DNA of 64,000 nucleotides from Hymenobacter lapidarius (GTDB lineage: Bacteria > Bacteroidota > Bacteroidia > Cytophagales > Hymenobacteraceae). Made by a program: the position numbers and the translations under genes. The stretch covers positions 124,001-188,000 of the forward strand of contig NZ_MDZB01000109.1 of the NCBI RefSeq assembly GCF_001816145.1. Reading direction: 5' to 3'. A model generated the notes under the pieces. That model was not told where the DNA came from. It was given only the letters and a program-made list of their open reading frames with translations, and ran no database searches. Within the stretch, counting starts at the first letter, position 1. Each line of letters begins with the position of its first letter. Shown piece after piece: positions 35,269 through 44,392 of the stretch.

Positions 35269-35365
35269 TTAAAAATTATAAATTAATGATTCAAAATCAG
35301 TGATTTACACACCGGTTCTCAACCTTTAATTAACCAATTTCTGATTCTTAATTTATAATTTTCAA
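35269..35365. repeat. AT-rich inverted repeat overlapping the tsaE stop
   Basis: TTAAAAATTATAAATTAA (35269-35286) and TTAATTTATAATTTTCAA (35348-35365) are inverted copies, matching 17 of 18. The second arm encodes the last residues (LKIIN) and the stop codon of tsaE. The repeat fills most of the gap between tsaE and the next gene. Confidence 0.6.
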
Positions 35366-35785
35366 GTGAATCTCACGGGCTTCGGCGCTCAGCACGTCAA
35401 TGCGGACTTCGAGTCGGGGCGTGGGCAATAACGCCGCCACCCGGGCGGGCCATTCCACCAAACAAAGATACCCGGAATCGAGGTACTCGGAAGCACCGAT
35501 TCGCACTGCTTCGTCGATGGAATCAATCCGATAGAAATCAAAGTGATAAACGGGCTTATTGTTGCCGTCGCGGTATTCGTTGACCAGGGCAAACGTGGGG
35601 CTGCTCACTTCGTCGGTCACGCCCAGGTAGCAGGCCAAAGCCCGGATGAGGGTGGTTTTGCCAGCGCCCATCTCCCCTTCCAGGGCTATTACGCAGCAGT
35701 CGGCGGCGGCAATGGCCGCGTGCAGCTGCCGGGCGGCCGCCGGAAGCTGGGCCAGGGTGGGCACAAGGATGGTTTGGGGGAACAT
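35348..35785 (-). CDS. tsaE: tRNA threonylcarbamoyladenosine biosynthesis protein TsaE
   Basis: The P-loop ATPase of the t6A tRNA-modification complex, 145 residues. The Walker A is LEGEMGAGKTTLIRALACYLG, and SSPTFALVNEY and YHFDFYRIDSIDEA follow as in YjeE/TsaE, with a C-terminal CLVEWPARVAALLPTPRLEV. The length is normal. The last few residues are contributed by an AT-rich repeat arm. It lies upstream of the alanine dehydrogenase-like gene on the same strand. Confidence 0.92.
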   Translation of the reverse strand: MFPQTILVPTLAQLPAAARQLHAAIAAADCCVIALEGEMGAGKTTLIRALACYLGVTDEVSSPTFALVNEYRDGNNKPVYHFDFYRIDSIDEAVRIGASEYLDSGYLCLVEWPARVAALLPTPRLEVRIDVLSAEAREIHLKIIN

Positions 35786-36003
35786 GCAGCGAAATTACCC
35801 GCTACGGCCGAGATGCCCGCCGGCGCTCTTGGATTATCAACGCCAATCCAGCACCTTTACACTTTAGGGCCGGGCTTAACGTGTTCAGTTCAAGAGGCAA
35901 TCACTGCTTTGGGAGTTCCCTCCCGGGGAGTCCGGCCGTCGCCTTTTCATTCACCGCAGCCCGGTTCTATTTGCGCTTTCTACTTCTACCCAGTTCTTCT
36001 TTC

Positions 36004-38472
36004 ATGCCCTACGTTGCCCCGGCCCGGCCTGGCTTTGCGCCTCCTTCTTATTTACGTTGGTCGTTGCTGAGCGTGGTGCTCGCTGCGCCGCTCTCGCTGC
36101 TGGCCCAGTCGCGGCCCGCCCTCACGGGCACCGTGGGCGGCACCACCGGCGCCCCCATTGAATACGCCACCGTCACCCTGCACCGGGCCGCGGATTCTGC
36201 GGTTGTCAAAACGGAGTTCAGCGATGGGCAGGGCGCTTTTCGCCTTGAAGCCGCGAGCGGCCGCTACCTGGTTTCGGCGGCCCAGGTGGGTTTTGAGCGG
36301 TACTGGAGCCCGGTGCTGGCGCTGCCCGCCGAGGGCCTGACGCTGGGGGTCCTAAAGCTGACCGCCAGCCAGGCCACGGCCCTCAGGGAAGTGACCGTGA
36401 AGAGCCGCAAGCCGCAGTTTGAGCGCCTGGCCGACCGCACCATTGTGAACGTGGCCGACAGCCCTCTATCGGCCGGGGCCACTACCCTGGACGTGCTGGG
36501 CCGCTCGCCGGGCGTGACGCTGGACGCGGGCGACAACCTGAGCCTGCGGGGCCGGCAGGGCGTGCTGGTGGTCATCGATGGCAAGCGCCAGCCCATGACT
36601 GGCGCCGAGCTGGCCGACTACCTGCGGGCCCTCCCCGCCGAGCAGCTCCAGAGCATTGAGCTCATCACCAACCCACCCGTGCAGTACGACGCTCAGGGCG
36701 GGGCCGGGGTCATTGCCATCAACCTCAAAAAAGACCAGCGCCTGGGCACCAACGGCAGCGCCAACGCCAGCTACGGCCGCGGCGAATACGGCAAGTTCAC
36801 GAGCGGCCTATCCCTGAATCACCGCACCAAAAAGGTGAATGTGTACAGCACCTACGCCTACACCAACCGAAACGGCTTTGTACGCCTCTATGCAAATCGG
36901 CGCTTTCTGGCGGAGCCGCAACGACTAGTGGCCAGCGGAATTATTGACAACGAGCAGCTAACGGAGCTGCAGTCGCACACCGGCCGGCTGGGGCTGGACT
37001 ATGCCCCTTCTAAAAGAACCACGCTGGGCATATCGGTGTCCGGGCTGGCTAGCCAGACGGATACCCGCATCGACAGCAAAGCGCAGTTTTTCGGGGCAGC
37101 CAGTGAGCCCACCGACCGGTACACCTCCCTCGGCGACCAGGATATTCGCCGGCCCAACGGCGCGGCCAACCTGAACCTGCGCCACGCCTTTGCCGACTCC
37201 GCCACGGCCCGCTCGCTGGCCGCCGACGCCGATTATGCCCGCTACCGCACCACCCGGCTGCTAGCCCTCAACACCACCTTCGAACAGCCCTTCCGCCCCG
37301 CGGCCCTGCTGGACGGGGACCAGCGCAGCCGCCTCACTATTCAGTCCGTGAAGGTGGATTTCAGCGAGCCTCTGCCCTACCGCGCCCGCCTGGAAGCCGG
37401 AGCCAAAGTAACGCAGGTAACCTCCGACAACGACGTGGCATTCGTGCGAACCACGAACGGCGTGGCGGTATTAGACGCTAACATCTCGAATCGGTTTCGC
37501 TACGATGAAAACGTGAACGCGGCCTACCTGAACCTCAAGGGCAAGCTGGCCAGCAATGCCCTGCAAGTGGGCGTGCGGGCCGAACAAACCAATACCCTGG
37601 CGGAGGTGGAAGGCGGCACTTCGCGGGAGCGGCACTACCTGCAGCTGTTTCCGAGTGCTTCGCTGCAGCGCAAGCTCAGCGAGCGGCACGCGCTGACCCT
37701 GTCTATTGCCCGGCGCATCGACCGGCCCAGCTACGCGCAGGTGAATCCGCTGCGCGCCTACTTTGATGCCACTTCCTACCGGGCCGGCAACCCCGACCTA
37801 GTGCCCCAAACCAGCTACAACTTTGAGGTTTCGCACACCTACCGCCAAAAGTTTACCACGGCCCTGGCCTACGCCCGCACCGACCGGCCCTTCGTGAACG
37901 CAGTGCAGCCCTCCGACGACGGTGGGCGCGTGGTGGTGAACCGCGACGTAAACCTGAGCACCCAGCACCTCTACACGCTAACTCTGACTGCTCCGTTGGA
38001 GCTCACAAAATGGTGGACGCTGTACGCCAACGGCTTTTTCTACTACAACCGCTACCAGGGCCAGCTCTCCAACACCCGCCTCAACCGCGGCCAGGCGGCC
38101 TGCAACCTCACCACGAACAACAGCTTCACGCTGCCCAACGGCTGGTCGGCGGACCTGAATGCCTTTTACGAATCGCGCGAAGTGTACGGGTTCCAGCTGG
38201 TCAGGCCCCGGGGCCAGGTAGCAGCCGGCGTGCAAAAAAACCTCTGGAAAAAGCAGGGCACCTTCCGGCTGAACGTGGCCGACATCTTTTACACCACGCC
38301 CGTCACGGCCACCTCCACTTTTACCAATTTCACCGAAACCTTCACCTCGGCCCAGGACAACCGCGTGGTGACGGCCGCCTTCACCTACCGCTTCGGCAAC
38401 AGCAAAGTAGCCAGCGCCCGCCGCCGAGCCGCTGGCGCCGAAGAAGAGCTGCGCCGCGCCGCCGGGCAGTGA
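36004..38472 (+). CDS. outer-membrane beta-barrel receptor-like protein (CarboxypepD_reg + plug + OMP_b-brl_3)
   Basis: An 822-residue TonB-receptor-like protein. The ATG at 36004 gives a signal peptide ending in LSLLAQS; upstream codons from GTG at 35881 are not signal-like. Domains in order: carboxypeptidase regulatory-like beta-sandwich (GTVGGTTGAPIEYATVTLHR), plug (DVLGRSPGVTLDAGDNLSLR, GVLVVIDGKRQPMTGAELAD, IELITNPPVQYDAQG) and a large barrel with RRIDRPSYAQVNPLRAYF and the terminal AFTYRFGNSK. No clear TonB box is visible. Ligand unknown. No SusD partner is adjacent, so it is not a Sus-type pair. Confidence 0.85.
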   Translation: MPYVAPARPGFAPPSYLRWSLLSVVLAAPLSLLAQSRPALTGTVGGTTGAPIEYATVTLHRAADSAVVKTEFSDGQGAFRLEAASGRYLVSAAQVGFERYWSPVLALPAEGLTLGVLKLTASQATALREVTVKSRKPQFERLADRTIVNVADSPLSAGATTLDVLGRSPGVTLDAGDNLSLRGRQGVLVVIDGKRQPMTGAELADYLRALPAEQLQSIELITNPPVQYDAQGGAGVIAINLKKDQRLGTNGSANASYGRGEYGKFTSGLSLNHRTKKVNVYSTYAYTNRNGFVRLYANRRFLAEPQRLVASGIIDNEQLTELQSHTGRLGLDYAPSKRTTLGISVSGLASQTDTRIDSKAQFFGAASEPTDRYTSLGDQDIRRPNGAANLNLRHAFADSATARSLAADADYARYRTTRLLALNTTFEQPFRPAALLDGDQRSRLTIQSVKVDFSEPLPYRARLEAGAKVTQVTSDNDVAFVRTTNGVAVLDANISNRFRYDENVNAAYLNLKGKLASNALQVGVRAEQTNTLAEVEGGTSRERHYLQLFPSASLQRKLSERHALTLSIARRIDRPSYAQVNPLRAYFDATSYRAGNPDLVPQTSYNFEVSHTYRQKFTTALAYARTDRPFVNAVQPSDDGGRVVVNRDVNLSTQHLYTLTLTAPLELTKWWTLYANGFFYYNRYQGQLSNTRLNRGQAACNLTTNNSFTLPNGWSADLNAFYESREVYGFQLVRPRGQVAAGVQKNLWKKQGTFRLNVADIFYTTPVTATSTFTNFTETFTSAQDNRVVTAAFTYRFGNSKVASARRRAAGAEEELRRAAGQ

Positions 38473-38579
38473 TATCTCGCAGTTACAGCCGGGTAGAGAC
38501 ACGACATCTTCAGGGTACTTCGTGCACGGTCTAATTACCTTCGTGGGCCGAGGTGGCAATTCATTTTCTGTTTTCCTTC

Positions 38580-39836
38580 ATGCAAGTATCCCAGATGGCG
38601 GCCGGCCTAAGCGGCTCCGAGATTATCCGAATCGGCAACCAGGTAAGCGAGCAGGTGCGCCAGGGGGCCAACATCTGCAATCTGACCATTGGCGATTTCG
38701 ACCCCAGCATTTTTGCCATTCCCGCCGAGCTGAACCTGGGCATCACGGAAGCTTACCGGGCCGGCCACACCAACTACCCGCCCGCCGCGGGCATCGTGGA
38801 GCTGCGCCAGGCGGTTTCAGCGTTCCTGAAAACCCGCCAGGGCCTGGACTACGGCCTCAACGACATCCTCGTGGCCGGCGGCTCACGGCCGCTCATCTAC
38901 GCCACCTACCGGGCCCTCGTCGACCCCGGCGACCGGGTGGTGTTCCCCCTGCCCAGCTGGAACAACAACCACTACTGCCACCTCACCGGGGCCACACCCG
39001 TGGCCGTGCCCACCCGCCCCGAAAACAACTTCATGCCCACCGCGGCCGACCTGGCCCCGCACCTGGCCGGCGCCACGCTCCTGGCCCTGTGTTCCCCGCT
39101 CAACCCCACCGGCACGGTGTTCACCAAAGCCGGCCTGCAGGAAATCTGCGACCTGGTGCTGGCCGAAAACCAGCGCCGCGGCCCCGATGAGAAGCCGCTC
39201 TACCTCCTCTACGACCAGATTTACTGGCTGCTCACCTTCGGCGAAACTCAGCACCACGACCCTGTGAGCCTGCGCCCCGAGCTCCGGCCGTATGTGGTTT
39301 ACATCGATGGAATCTCGAAGTGCTTTGCCGCTACCGGCGTGCGGGTAGGCTACGGATTCGGCCCCACGGCCATCATCGAAAAGATGAAATCCATCCTGGG
39401 CCACGTAGGTGCCTGGGCGCCCAAGGCCGAGCAGGTAGCCACCGCCCACTACCTCCCCGACGCCGCTACCGTGGATGCTTTCATTGCCGATATGAAAACC
39501 AAGCTGCAAAACTCCTTGCAGACATTTTTCGCGGGCTTAAAGGAGTTGCAGGCCCAGGGCTACCCGGTAGATGCCGTAGTGCCGGCCGGCGCCATCTACC
39601 TCACCGCCAAAATCGACGTGCTGGGCCGTACCGCGCCCGACGGCACCGTGCTCACCACCACCGCCGAGCTTACTTCCTACCTCATCTCCGAAGCCAAGCT
39701 GGCGCTGGTGCCGTTCAGCGCGTTCGGCTCGCCCGCCACGGAGCCCTGGTTCCGTGCTTCCGTGGGCGCCGAAACGGTGGAGTCGATTCAGGCCGCCCTG
39801 CCCCGGTTGCGGGCAGCGCTGGATAACTTGAAGTAG
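38580..39836 (+). CDS. class I/II pyridoxal-phosphate aminotransferase
   Basis: A 418-residue fold-type I aminotransferase, probably on aspartate or a related amino acid. Signatures are NLTIGDFDPSIF, the nucleotide-type turn VAGGSRPLIYATYRALVDPG, NPTGTVF, YDQIYW and the PLP lysine in IDGISKCFAATGVRVGYGFG. The start is ATG 38580 (MQVSQMAAGLSGSEI); the upstream GTG frame is less likely. Exact substrate cannot be read from the sequence. Confidence 0.88.
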   Translation: MQVSQMAAGLSGSEIIRIGNQVSEQVRQGANICNLTIGDFDPSIFAIPAELNLGITEAYRAGHTNYPPAAGIVELRQAVSAFLKTRQGLDYGLNDILVAGGSRPLIYATYRALVDPGDRVVFPLPSWNNNHYCHLTGATPVAVPTRPENNFMPTAADLAPHLAGATLLALCSPLNPTGTVFTKAGLQEICDLVLAENQRRGPDEKPLYLLYDQIYWLLTFGETQHHDPVSLRPELRPYVVYIDGISKCFAATGVRVGYGFGPTAIIEKMKSILGHVGAWAPKAEQVATAHYLPDAATVDAFIADMKTKLQNSLQTFFAGLKELQAQGYPVDAVVPAGAIYLTAKIDVLGRTAPDGTVLTTTAELTSYLISEAKLALVPFSAFGSPATEPWFRASVGAETVESIQAALPRLRAALDNLK

Positions 39837-39936
39837 CGCGCCAAGTTTCGCGAAGTAAAAAAGGGAAGTCTCGCTAAGAATGGTAATGCACCAACTTAGC
39901 GAGACTTCCCTTTTTTGCTTCGCGAAACTTGGCGCG
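39837..39936. terminator. 42-bp hairpin filling the gap between two convergent genes
   Basis: The arms 39837-39878 and 39895-39936 pair over 42 positions with a single T-G wobble, leaving a 16-base loop. The first arm begins on the base after the aminotransferase stop and the second ends on the base before the porX stop. An internal AAAAAAGGGAAG / CTTCCCTTTTTT section can act as a bidirectional terminator. Confidence 0.85.
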
Positions 39937-41505
39937 TTAGCCCTTGGCAGTCAATGTCACATAAGGAATAATGCATTCCTCCAGCGAGATACCGCCGTGC
40001 TGGAACGTGTCCTTGTAGTAGTTCACGTAGTAGTTGTAGTTGTTGGGGTAGGCGAAGAAGTAGTCGCCAATTGTGAATACATAGGCCGTACTCACGTTCT
40101 CGCGCGGCAGGAAAATGCTTTCCGGCTTGCGCACTACGTACACGTCGCGGGAATCTTCGAAGCCCAGGTTTTTGCCGTGCTTGTAGCGCAGGTTGGTGTT
40201 GGTGTTTCGGTCGCCCACAATCTTGTAGGGGCGCTTGCAGCGGATGGTGCCGTGGTCAGTGGTGATGATGAGCTTGCCTTTTTTCTCAGCAATCTGCTGC
40301 ATCATCTCATACAGCGGCGAGTGCAGGAACCAAGAGCGGGTGATGCTGCGGTAGGCCGACTCGTCGGCGGCCAGCTCCCGAATCATGGCCATGTCGGTGC
40401 GGGCGTGCGAGAGCATGTCCACGAAGTTGTACACGATGACGTTGCACTTGTAGTTGTTGTGCAGGTTGCTCATCTTGCCCAGCAGGTCCTTGCCGGCCTG
40501 CAGGTTGGTCACCTTGTGGTAGCTGTATTTGGCCTTTTGGTTGTTCTTCTGGAAATTGATTTCCATGAACTCGGCCTCGTGCAAGTTTTTGCCCTCGTCG
40601 TCCTGGTCGTCCACCCATAGGTTGGGGTATTTTTTCTGGATTTCCGACGGCATCATGCCCGAGAAAATGGCGTTGCGCGCATACGCCGTGGTGGTCGGCA
40701 GAATGGCGTAGTACATCTCTTCGCTGTCCACGGTAAACATTTCGGTGATGATGGGCTCCAGCACCTTCCACTGGTCGTAGCGCAGGTTGTCAATCAGCAC
40801 GAAGTACACGGGCGTGTCGCCGGTGGCCTTCATGGTGGGGAACACCCGCTCCTTAAACAGCTGGTGCGACATGAGCGGCGCGTTCTTGTCGTCGCCGTTC
40901 ACCCAATCTTCGTAATCTTCGGTAATGAAGCGGCCGAAGTAGGTATTGGCTTCATCCTTCTGCATGTTGAAGACTTCGGCCATGCTCTTGCCTTCCGTTT
41001 CGTTGATTTCCAGCTCCCAGTACACCAGCTTCTTGTACACATCAGCCCACTCGGCGGGCGTGAGGCGGTCGGAGAGCTGCATGCCCAGCTGGCGGAAGTC
41101 GCGCTGGTAGCCGCTGTTGGTGGCCTCGCTCACCAGACGCTTGTTGTCGAGCACCTTTTTCACCGACAGCAGTATCTGACTGGGGTTCACGGGCTTGATG
41201 AGGTAATCAGCAATCTTGGCACCAATGGCGGACTCCATAATGTGCTCTTCCTCGCTCTTGGTAATCATCACCACGGGCACCGTGGGCCGAATGGCCTTGA
41301 TTTCGGTGAGGGTTTGCAGGCCCGTCAGGCCGGGCATGTTCTCATCCAGAAACACGAGGTCGTAGCTCTTCTCCTGAATCTCCTCAATGGCATCGGCGCC
41401 GCTGTTCACGGGCGTCACATCGTAGCCTTTTTCTTTCAAAAACAGCAAATGGGGCTTGAGCAAGTCGATTTCGTCGTCGGCCCAAAGGATGGTGGTTTGT
41501 TGCAT
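39937..41505 (-). CDS. porX: PorX-type response regulator with PglZ domain (type IX secretion control)
   Basis: A 522-residue protein with an N-terminal receiver (D10-D11, phospho-acceptor D54 in LVFLDENMPGLTG, Lys in YLIKPVNP) followed by a helical linker and a PglZ/alkaline-phosphatase-like domain (PVYFVLIDNLRYDQWKVL, ILPTTTAYARNAIFSGMMPS, LIITTDHGTIRCKRP). This plan is that of PorX, which with PorY and SigP controls type IX secretion genes in Porphyromonas and is broadly kept in Bacteroidetes; the PglZ domain hydrolyses cyclic and linear oligonucleotides. The partner kinase is not in the window. Confidence 0.9.
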   Translation of the reverse strand: MQQTTILWADDEIDLLKPHLLFLKEKGYDVTPVNSGADAIEEIQEKSYDLVFLDENMPGLTGLQTLTEIKAIRPTVPVVMITKSEEEHIMESAIGAKIADYLIKPVNPSQILLSVKKVLDNKRLVSEATNSGYQRDFRQLGMQLSDRLTPAEWADVYKKLVYWELEINETEGKSMAEVFNMQKDEANTYFGRFITEDYEDWVNGDDKNAPLMSHQLFKERVFPTMKATGDTPVYFVLIDNLRYDQWKVLEPIITEMFTVDSEEMYYAILPTTTAYARNAIFSGMMPSEIQKKYPNLWVDDQDDEGKNLHEAEFMEINFQKNNQKAKYSYHKVTNLQAGKDLLGKMSNLHNNYKCNVIVYNFVDMLSHARTDMAMIRELAADESAYRSITRSWFLHSPLYEMMQQIAEKKGKLIITTDHGTIRCKRPYKIVGDRNTNTNLRYKHGKNLGFEDSRDVYVVRKPESIFLPRENVSTAYVFTIGDYFFAYPNNYNYYVNYYKDTFQHGGISLEECIIPYVTLTAKG

Positions 41506-41866
41506 GGAATAGCGCCAGTAGTAAAAAGGCGATTGGGCGTAACGCGCCGAGAGGGGCGTTCGCGGGTGAATTGTTGCCGGATAAAGGTCCAGCTTAGGGG
41601 TAGAACGGTGAAATGCGGGTCCTTAGTGCCCGGCCCACCGGTCACGCCATAATGCTTTACCGTAAACCTGGCGGTTTGGTTATTGATTTATAGGCAGCTC
41701 AACAGTGGCGAAGCCAGTTGGCTCCAAAGGTCACACTTCGCTGGGTTTTGGCCGGGCGATTGCCCGCCACGGCGGCCCACGCCGGCCAAACCCCACGCGG
41801 CTGTCGTTCTTTTGCAGCACGATTCCATCGCTACCCCGTCCTGCTGGCGAGCCGCTGGCGCCCCCT

Positions 41867-43096
41867 ATGAATAAAAAGAAAATTTTCAACGACCCGGTGT
41901 ACGGTTTCGTCACCATCCCGACGGAATTCTTGTTTGACCTCATCGAGCACCGCTATTTCCAGCGACTGCGCCGGATTCAGCAGTTGGGCCTCACCGGGTT
42001 TGTGTATCCGGGGGCGCTGCACACCCGGTTTCATCATGCGCTGGGCGCCATGCACCTCATGTCGCTGGCCCTGCGCACGCTCAAAGACAAGGGCGTGAAG
42101 ATTTCGGCGGTGGAAGGTGAAGCGGCGCTGGCCGCCATTCTGCTGCACGACGTGGGCCACGGCCCGCTCTCCCACGCCTTGGAAACCGCTATTTTTCAGG
42201 ACGTGCCGCACGAGCAGCTGTCCCTGTTTCTAATGGAACGGCTCAACATGGAGTTTGATGGCAAGCTGGCGCTGGCCATCGAAATGTTCAAAGGCACCTA
42301 CGAGCGGCCCTTTTTTCATCAACTGGTGAGCAGTCAGCTCGACATGGACCGGCTCGACTACCTGAACCGCGACTCCTTTTATACCGGTGTGGAGGAAGGC
42401 CGGCCCGGCGCCGACCGCCTCATCAAAATGCTGCGCGTGCACGAGGAGCGGCTGGTGCTGGAAGAAAAAGCCGTGTATTCGGTGGAGAATTTCCTGGTAA
42501 GCCGCCGGCTAATGTACTGGCAGGTGTACCTGCACAAAACCGTGACCAGCGCCGAGCAAATGGTGATACGGGTGGTGCAACGGGCTCGCGACCTGGCCCG
42601 GCGCGGCGTGGAAGTGCCCGCCAACTCCTGCCTGGGCTACTTCCTGGGCCGCGCCGTGAGCCTGGCGGAGTTCGAGAAGGACGAGAAAATCCTTAGCCAC
42701 TTCGTGGAGCTTGACGACTACGACATCTGGTCGGCCATCAAGGCCTGGGCCGGGCACCCGGATGTGGTCCTCAGCTACCTCGCCAAAAGCATTTTGCACC
42801 GCAACCTGCTCAAAATCGTGCTCGCGCCCGAACCGTTTGACGAGGAATTCCGACTGGGAATTCAGGAGCTGATTGAAGAAAAATTCAACCTGCCGCCCGC
42901 AGAAGCCGCCCTGCTCATGATTCCCGGCCGCCTGAGCAACAGCGCCTACAACGCCGAAAGCCAGGAGCCCATCGAAATCCTGACCAAAAGAGGCGACGTG
43001 GTGAACGTGATGGAAGCCTCCGATTTGCCCAACATCCGGGCCCTCAGCCAGCGAGTGGAAAAGTTCTACATCTGCTACCCCAAGGAGATTGTGTAG
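41867..43096 (+). CDS. HD-domain phosphohydrolase (dGTPase-like)
   Basis: A 409-residue HD-superfamily hydrolase. The metal ligands are seen in order in HTRFHHALGAMH, LLHDVGHGPLSHALE and SQLDMDRLDYLNRD. N-terminal KKKIFNDPVYGFVTIP and YFQRLRRIQQLGLTGFVYPG are typical of this Bacteroidetes/Firmicutes family, whose true substrate is unsettled; some related enzymes act on deoxynucleotides. ATG 41867 is chosen over 41705, which adds low-complexity sequence. It leads the lipid A gene run after a 38-bp inverted repeat. Confidence 0.85.
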   Translation: MNKKKIFNDPVYGFVTIPTEFLFDLIEHRYFQRLRRIQQLGLTGFVYPGALHTRFHHALGAMHLMSLALRTLKDKGVKISAVEGEAALAAILLHDVGHGPLSHALETAIFQDVPHEQLSLFLMERLNMEFDGKLALAIEMFKGTYERPFFHQLVSSQLDMDRLDYLNRDSFYTGVEEGRPGADRLIKMLRVHEERLVLEEKAVYSVENFLVSRRLMYWQVYLHKTVTSAEQMVIRVVQRARDLARRGVEVPANSCLGYFLGRAVSLAEFEKDEKILSHFVELDDYDIWSAIKAWAGHPDVVLSYLAKSILHRNLLKIVLAPEPFDEEFRLGIQELIEEKFNLPPAEAALLMIPGRLSNSAYNAESQEPIEILTKRGDVVNVMEASDLPNIRALSQRVEKFYICYPKEIV

Positions 43097-43099
43097 CAA

Positions 43100-43197
43100 G
43101 AACGTCATGCTGAGCGCAGCCGAAGCATCTCTACCGCAGCAGTAAAATTGATTACTTGCGCGGTAGAGATGCTTCGGCTGCGCTCAGCATGACGTTC
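43100..43197. repeat. 38-bp perfect inverted repeat before lpxD
   Basis: The arms 43100-43137 and 43160-43197 are perfect inverse complements with a 22-base AT-rich loop. The first arm starts three bases after the HD-gene stop. It may act as a transcription terminator or RNA processing/stability element within the run. Confidence 0.85.
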
Positions 43198-43252
43198 CGC
43201 TACCTACCTCCTATCCCAAACCGAAAACAGAACCTGCCGCTTAATTTCGCCC

Positions 43253-44293
43253 ATGGAATTCACTATTCAGCAAATCGCCGAAGTCCTCAACGGCAGCGTG
43301 GAGGGCGACGCCACCCAACGCATCAGCAGCCTAGCCAAGATTGAGGAAGCCCAGGCCGGTTCCCTCACCTTTCTCTCCAACGCCAAGTACGAGTCGTTTT
43401 TGTACGAAACCAGCGCGTCGGTGGTCATTGTGGCCCGCACGCTGGAGCTGCGGCAGGCCATTGGCCCCGCCCTTATTCGGGTCGACGACCCGTACTCGGC
43501 ATTTAGCCAGCTGCTCGAATTCTATGCCCAGGCCACCCGCACGGGCAAGCGCGGCGTAGAGCAGCCTTCCTTCATTGCCGAAACCTCGGAAATTGGCCCC
43601 GGCCATTACCGCGGCGCGTTTTCTTACATCGGCGAGAATTGCAAGCTGGGCGAAAACGTTCTCATTTTCCCTCAGGCCTACATCGGCGACCGGGTCACGA
43701 TTGGGGCGGGCAGCATCATTCACGCCGGTGCCAAAATTTACGCCGACACGGTCATCGGCCAGTTTTGCGTGGTGAAGGCGGGGGCCGTCGTCGGCTCCGA
43801 TGGCTTCGGTTTCGCTCCCCAGCCCGACGGCTCCTACAAAGCCATTCCCCAGATTGGCAACGTGGTGCTGGAAGACTTCGTGAGCATTGGGGCCAACGCC
43901 ACCATCGACTGCGCCACCCTGGGCTCTACGCGCATCGGCCGGGGCAGCAAGATTGACAACCTAGTGCAGCTGGCGCACAACGTCGAAATTGGCCAGCACA
44001 CCGTCATTGCCTCGCAAAGCGGCATCGCCGGCTCGGCCAAAATTGGCAACCACTGCGTGCTGGCCGGGCAGGTGGGCATGGCCGGCCACGTCACGCTGGC
44101 CAACAGAACCACGGTCACGGCCCAATCGGGCGTGGGCAAAAACGTGAAGCAGGAAGGCCTGATTCTGCAGGGCTCCACGGCCTTCGATTTCAAGCAAAAC
44201 CAGCGCGCCCAAATCGTTTTCCGGCGCCTGCCCGAGCTGGAGCAGCGCGTCGAACGCCTGGAGAAGGCAAAAAGCACGACGGAAAAGCCCTAG
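43253..44293 (+). CDS. lpxD: UDP-3-O-acyl-glucosamine N-acyltransferase LpxD
   Basis: Third step of lipid A synthesis: adds the N-linked acyl chain to UDP-3-O-acyl-glucosamine. The 346-residue protein has the N-terminal uridine-binding domain (LTFLSNAKYESFLYETSAS) and a left-handed beta-helix of hexapeptide repeats; the catalytic His is in LVQLAHNVEIGQHTVIASQS, and GSDGFGFAPQ follows the usual position. C-terminal helices carry ELEQRVERLEKAK. It is followed by the fused lpxC/fabZ and lpxA, so the lipid A genes are in order. Confidence 0.95.
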   Translation: MEFTIQQIAEVLNGSVEGDATQRISSLAKIEEAQAGSLTFLSNAKYESFLYETSASVVIVARTLELRQAIGPALIRVDDPYSAFSQLLEFYAQATRTGKRGVEQPSFIAETSEIGPGHYRGAFSYIGENCKLGENVLIFPQAYIGDRVTIGAGSIIHAGAKIYADTVIGQFCVVKAGAVVGSDGFGFAPQPDGSYKAIPQIGNVVLEDFVSIGANATIDCATLGSTRIGRGSKIDNLVQLAHNVEIGQHTVIASQSGIAGSAKIGNHCVLAGQVGMAGHVTLANRTTVTAQSGVGKNVKQEGLILQGSTAFDFKQNQRAQIVFRRLPELEQRVERLEKAKSTTEKP

Positions 44294-44308
44294 CTTTGCA
44301 GCCTATTA

Positions 44309-44385
44309 GTTGTCAGTTGCTCGTTGTTAGTTGTTAGCTCCTTGTGGCTTTTCATACTGACAACCGACAACTAACAACTGACAAC
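44309..44385. repeat. imperfect inverted repeat before lpxC/fabZ
   Basis: Arms 44309-44337 and 44357-44385, built from GTTGTCAGTTG/GTTGT units, match at 24 of 29 positions. It fills the gap between the lpxD stop and the ATG at 44393. Confidence 0.6.
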
Positions 44386-44392
44386 CAACCTG

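Noticed and set aside
43100..43197. CRISPR-like repeat
   Set aside because: Only two copies, inverted and not direct, no spacers and no cas genes.
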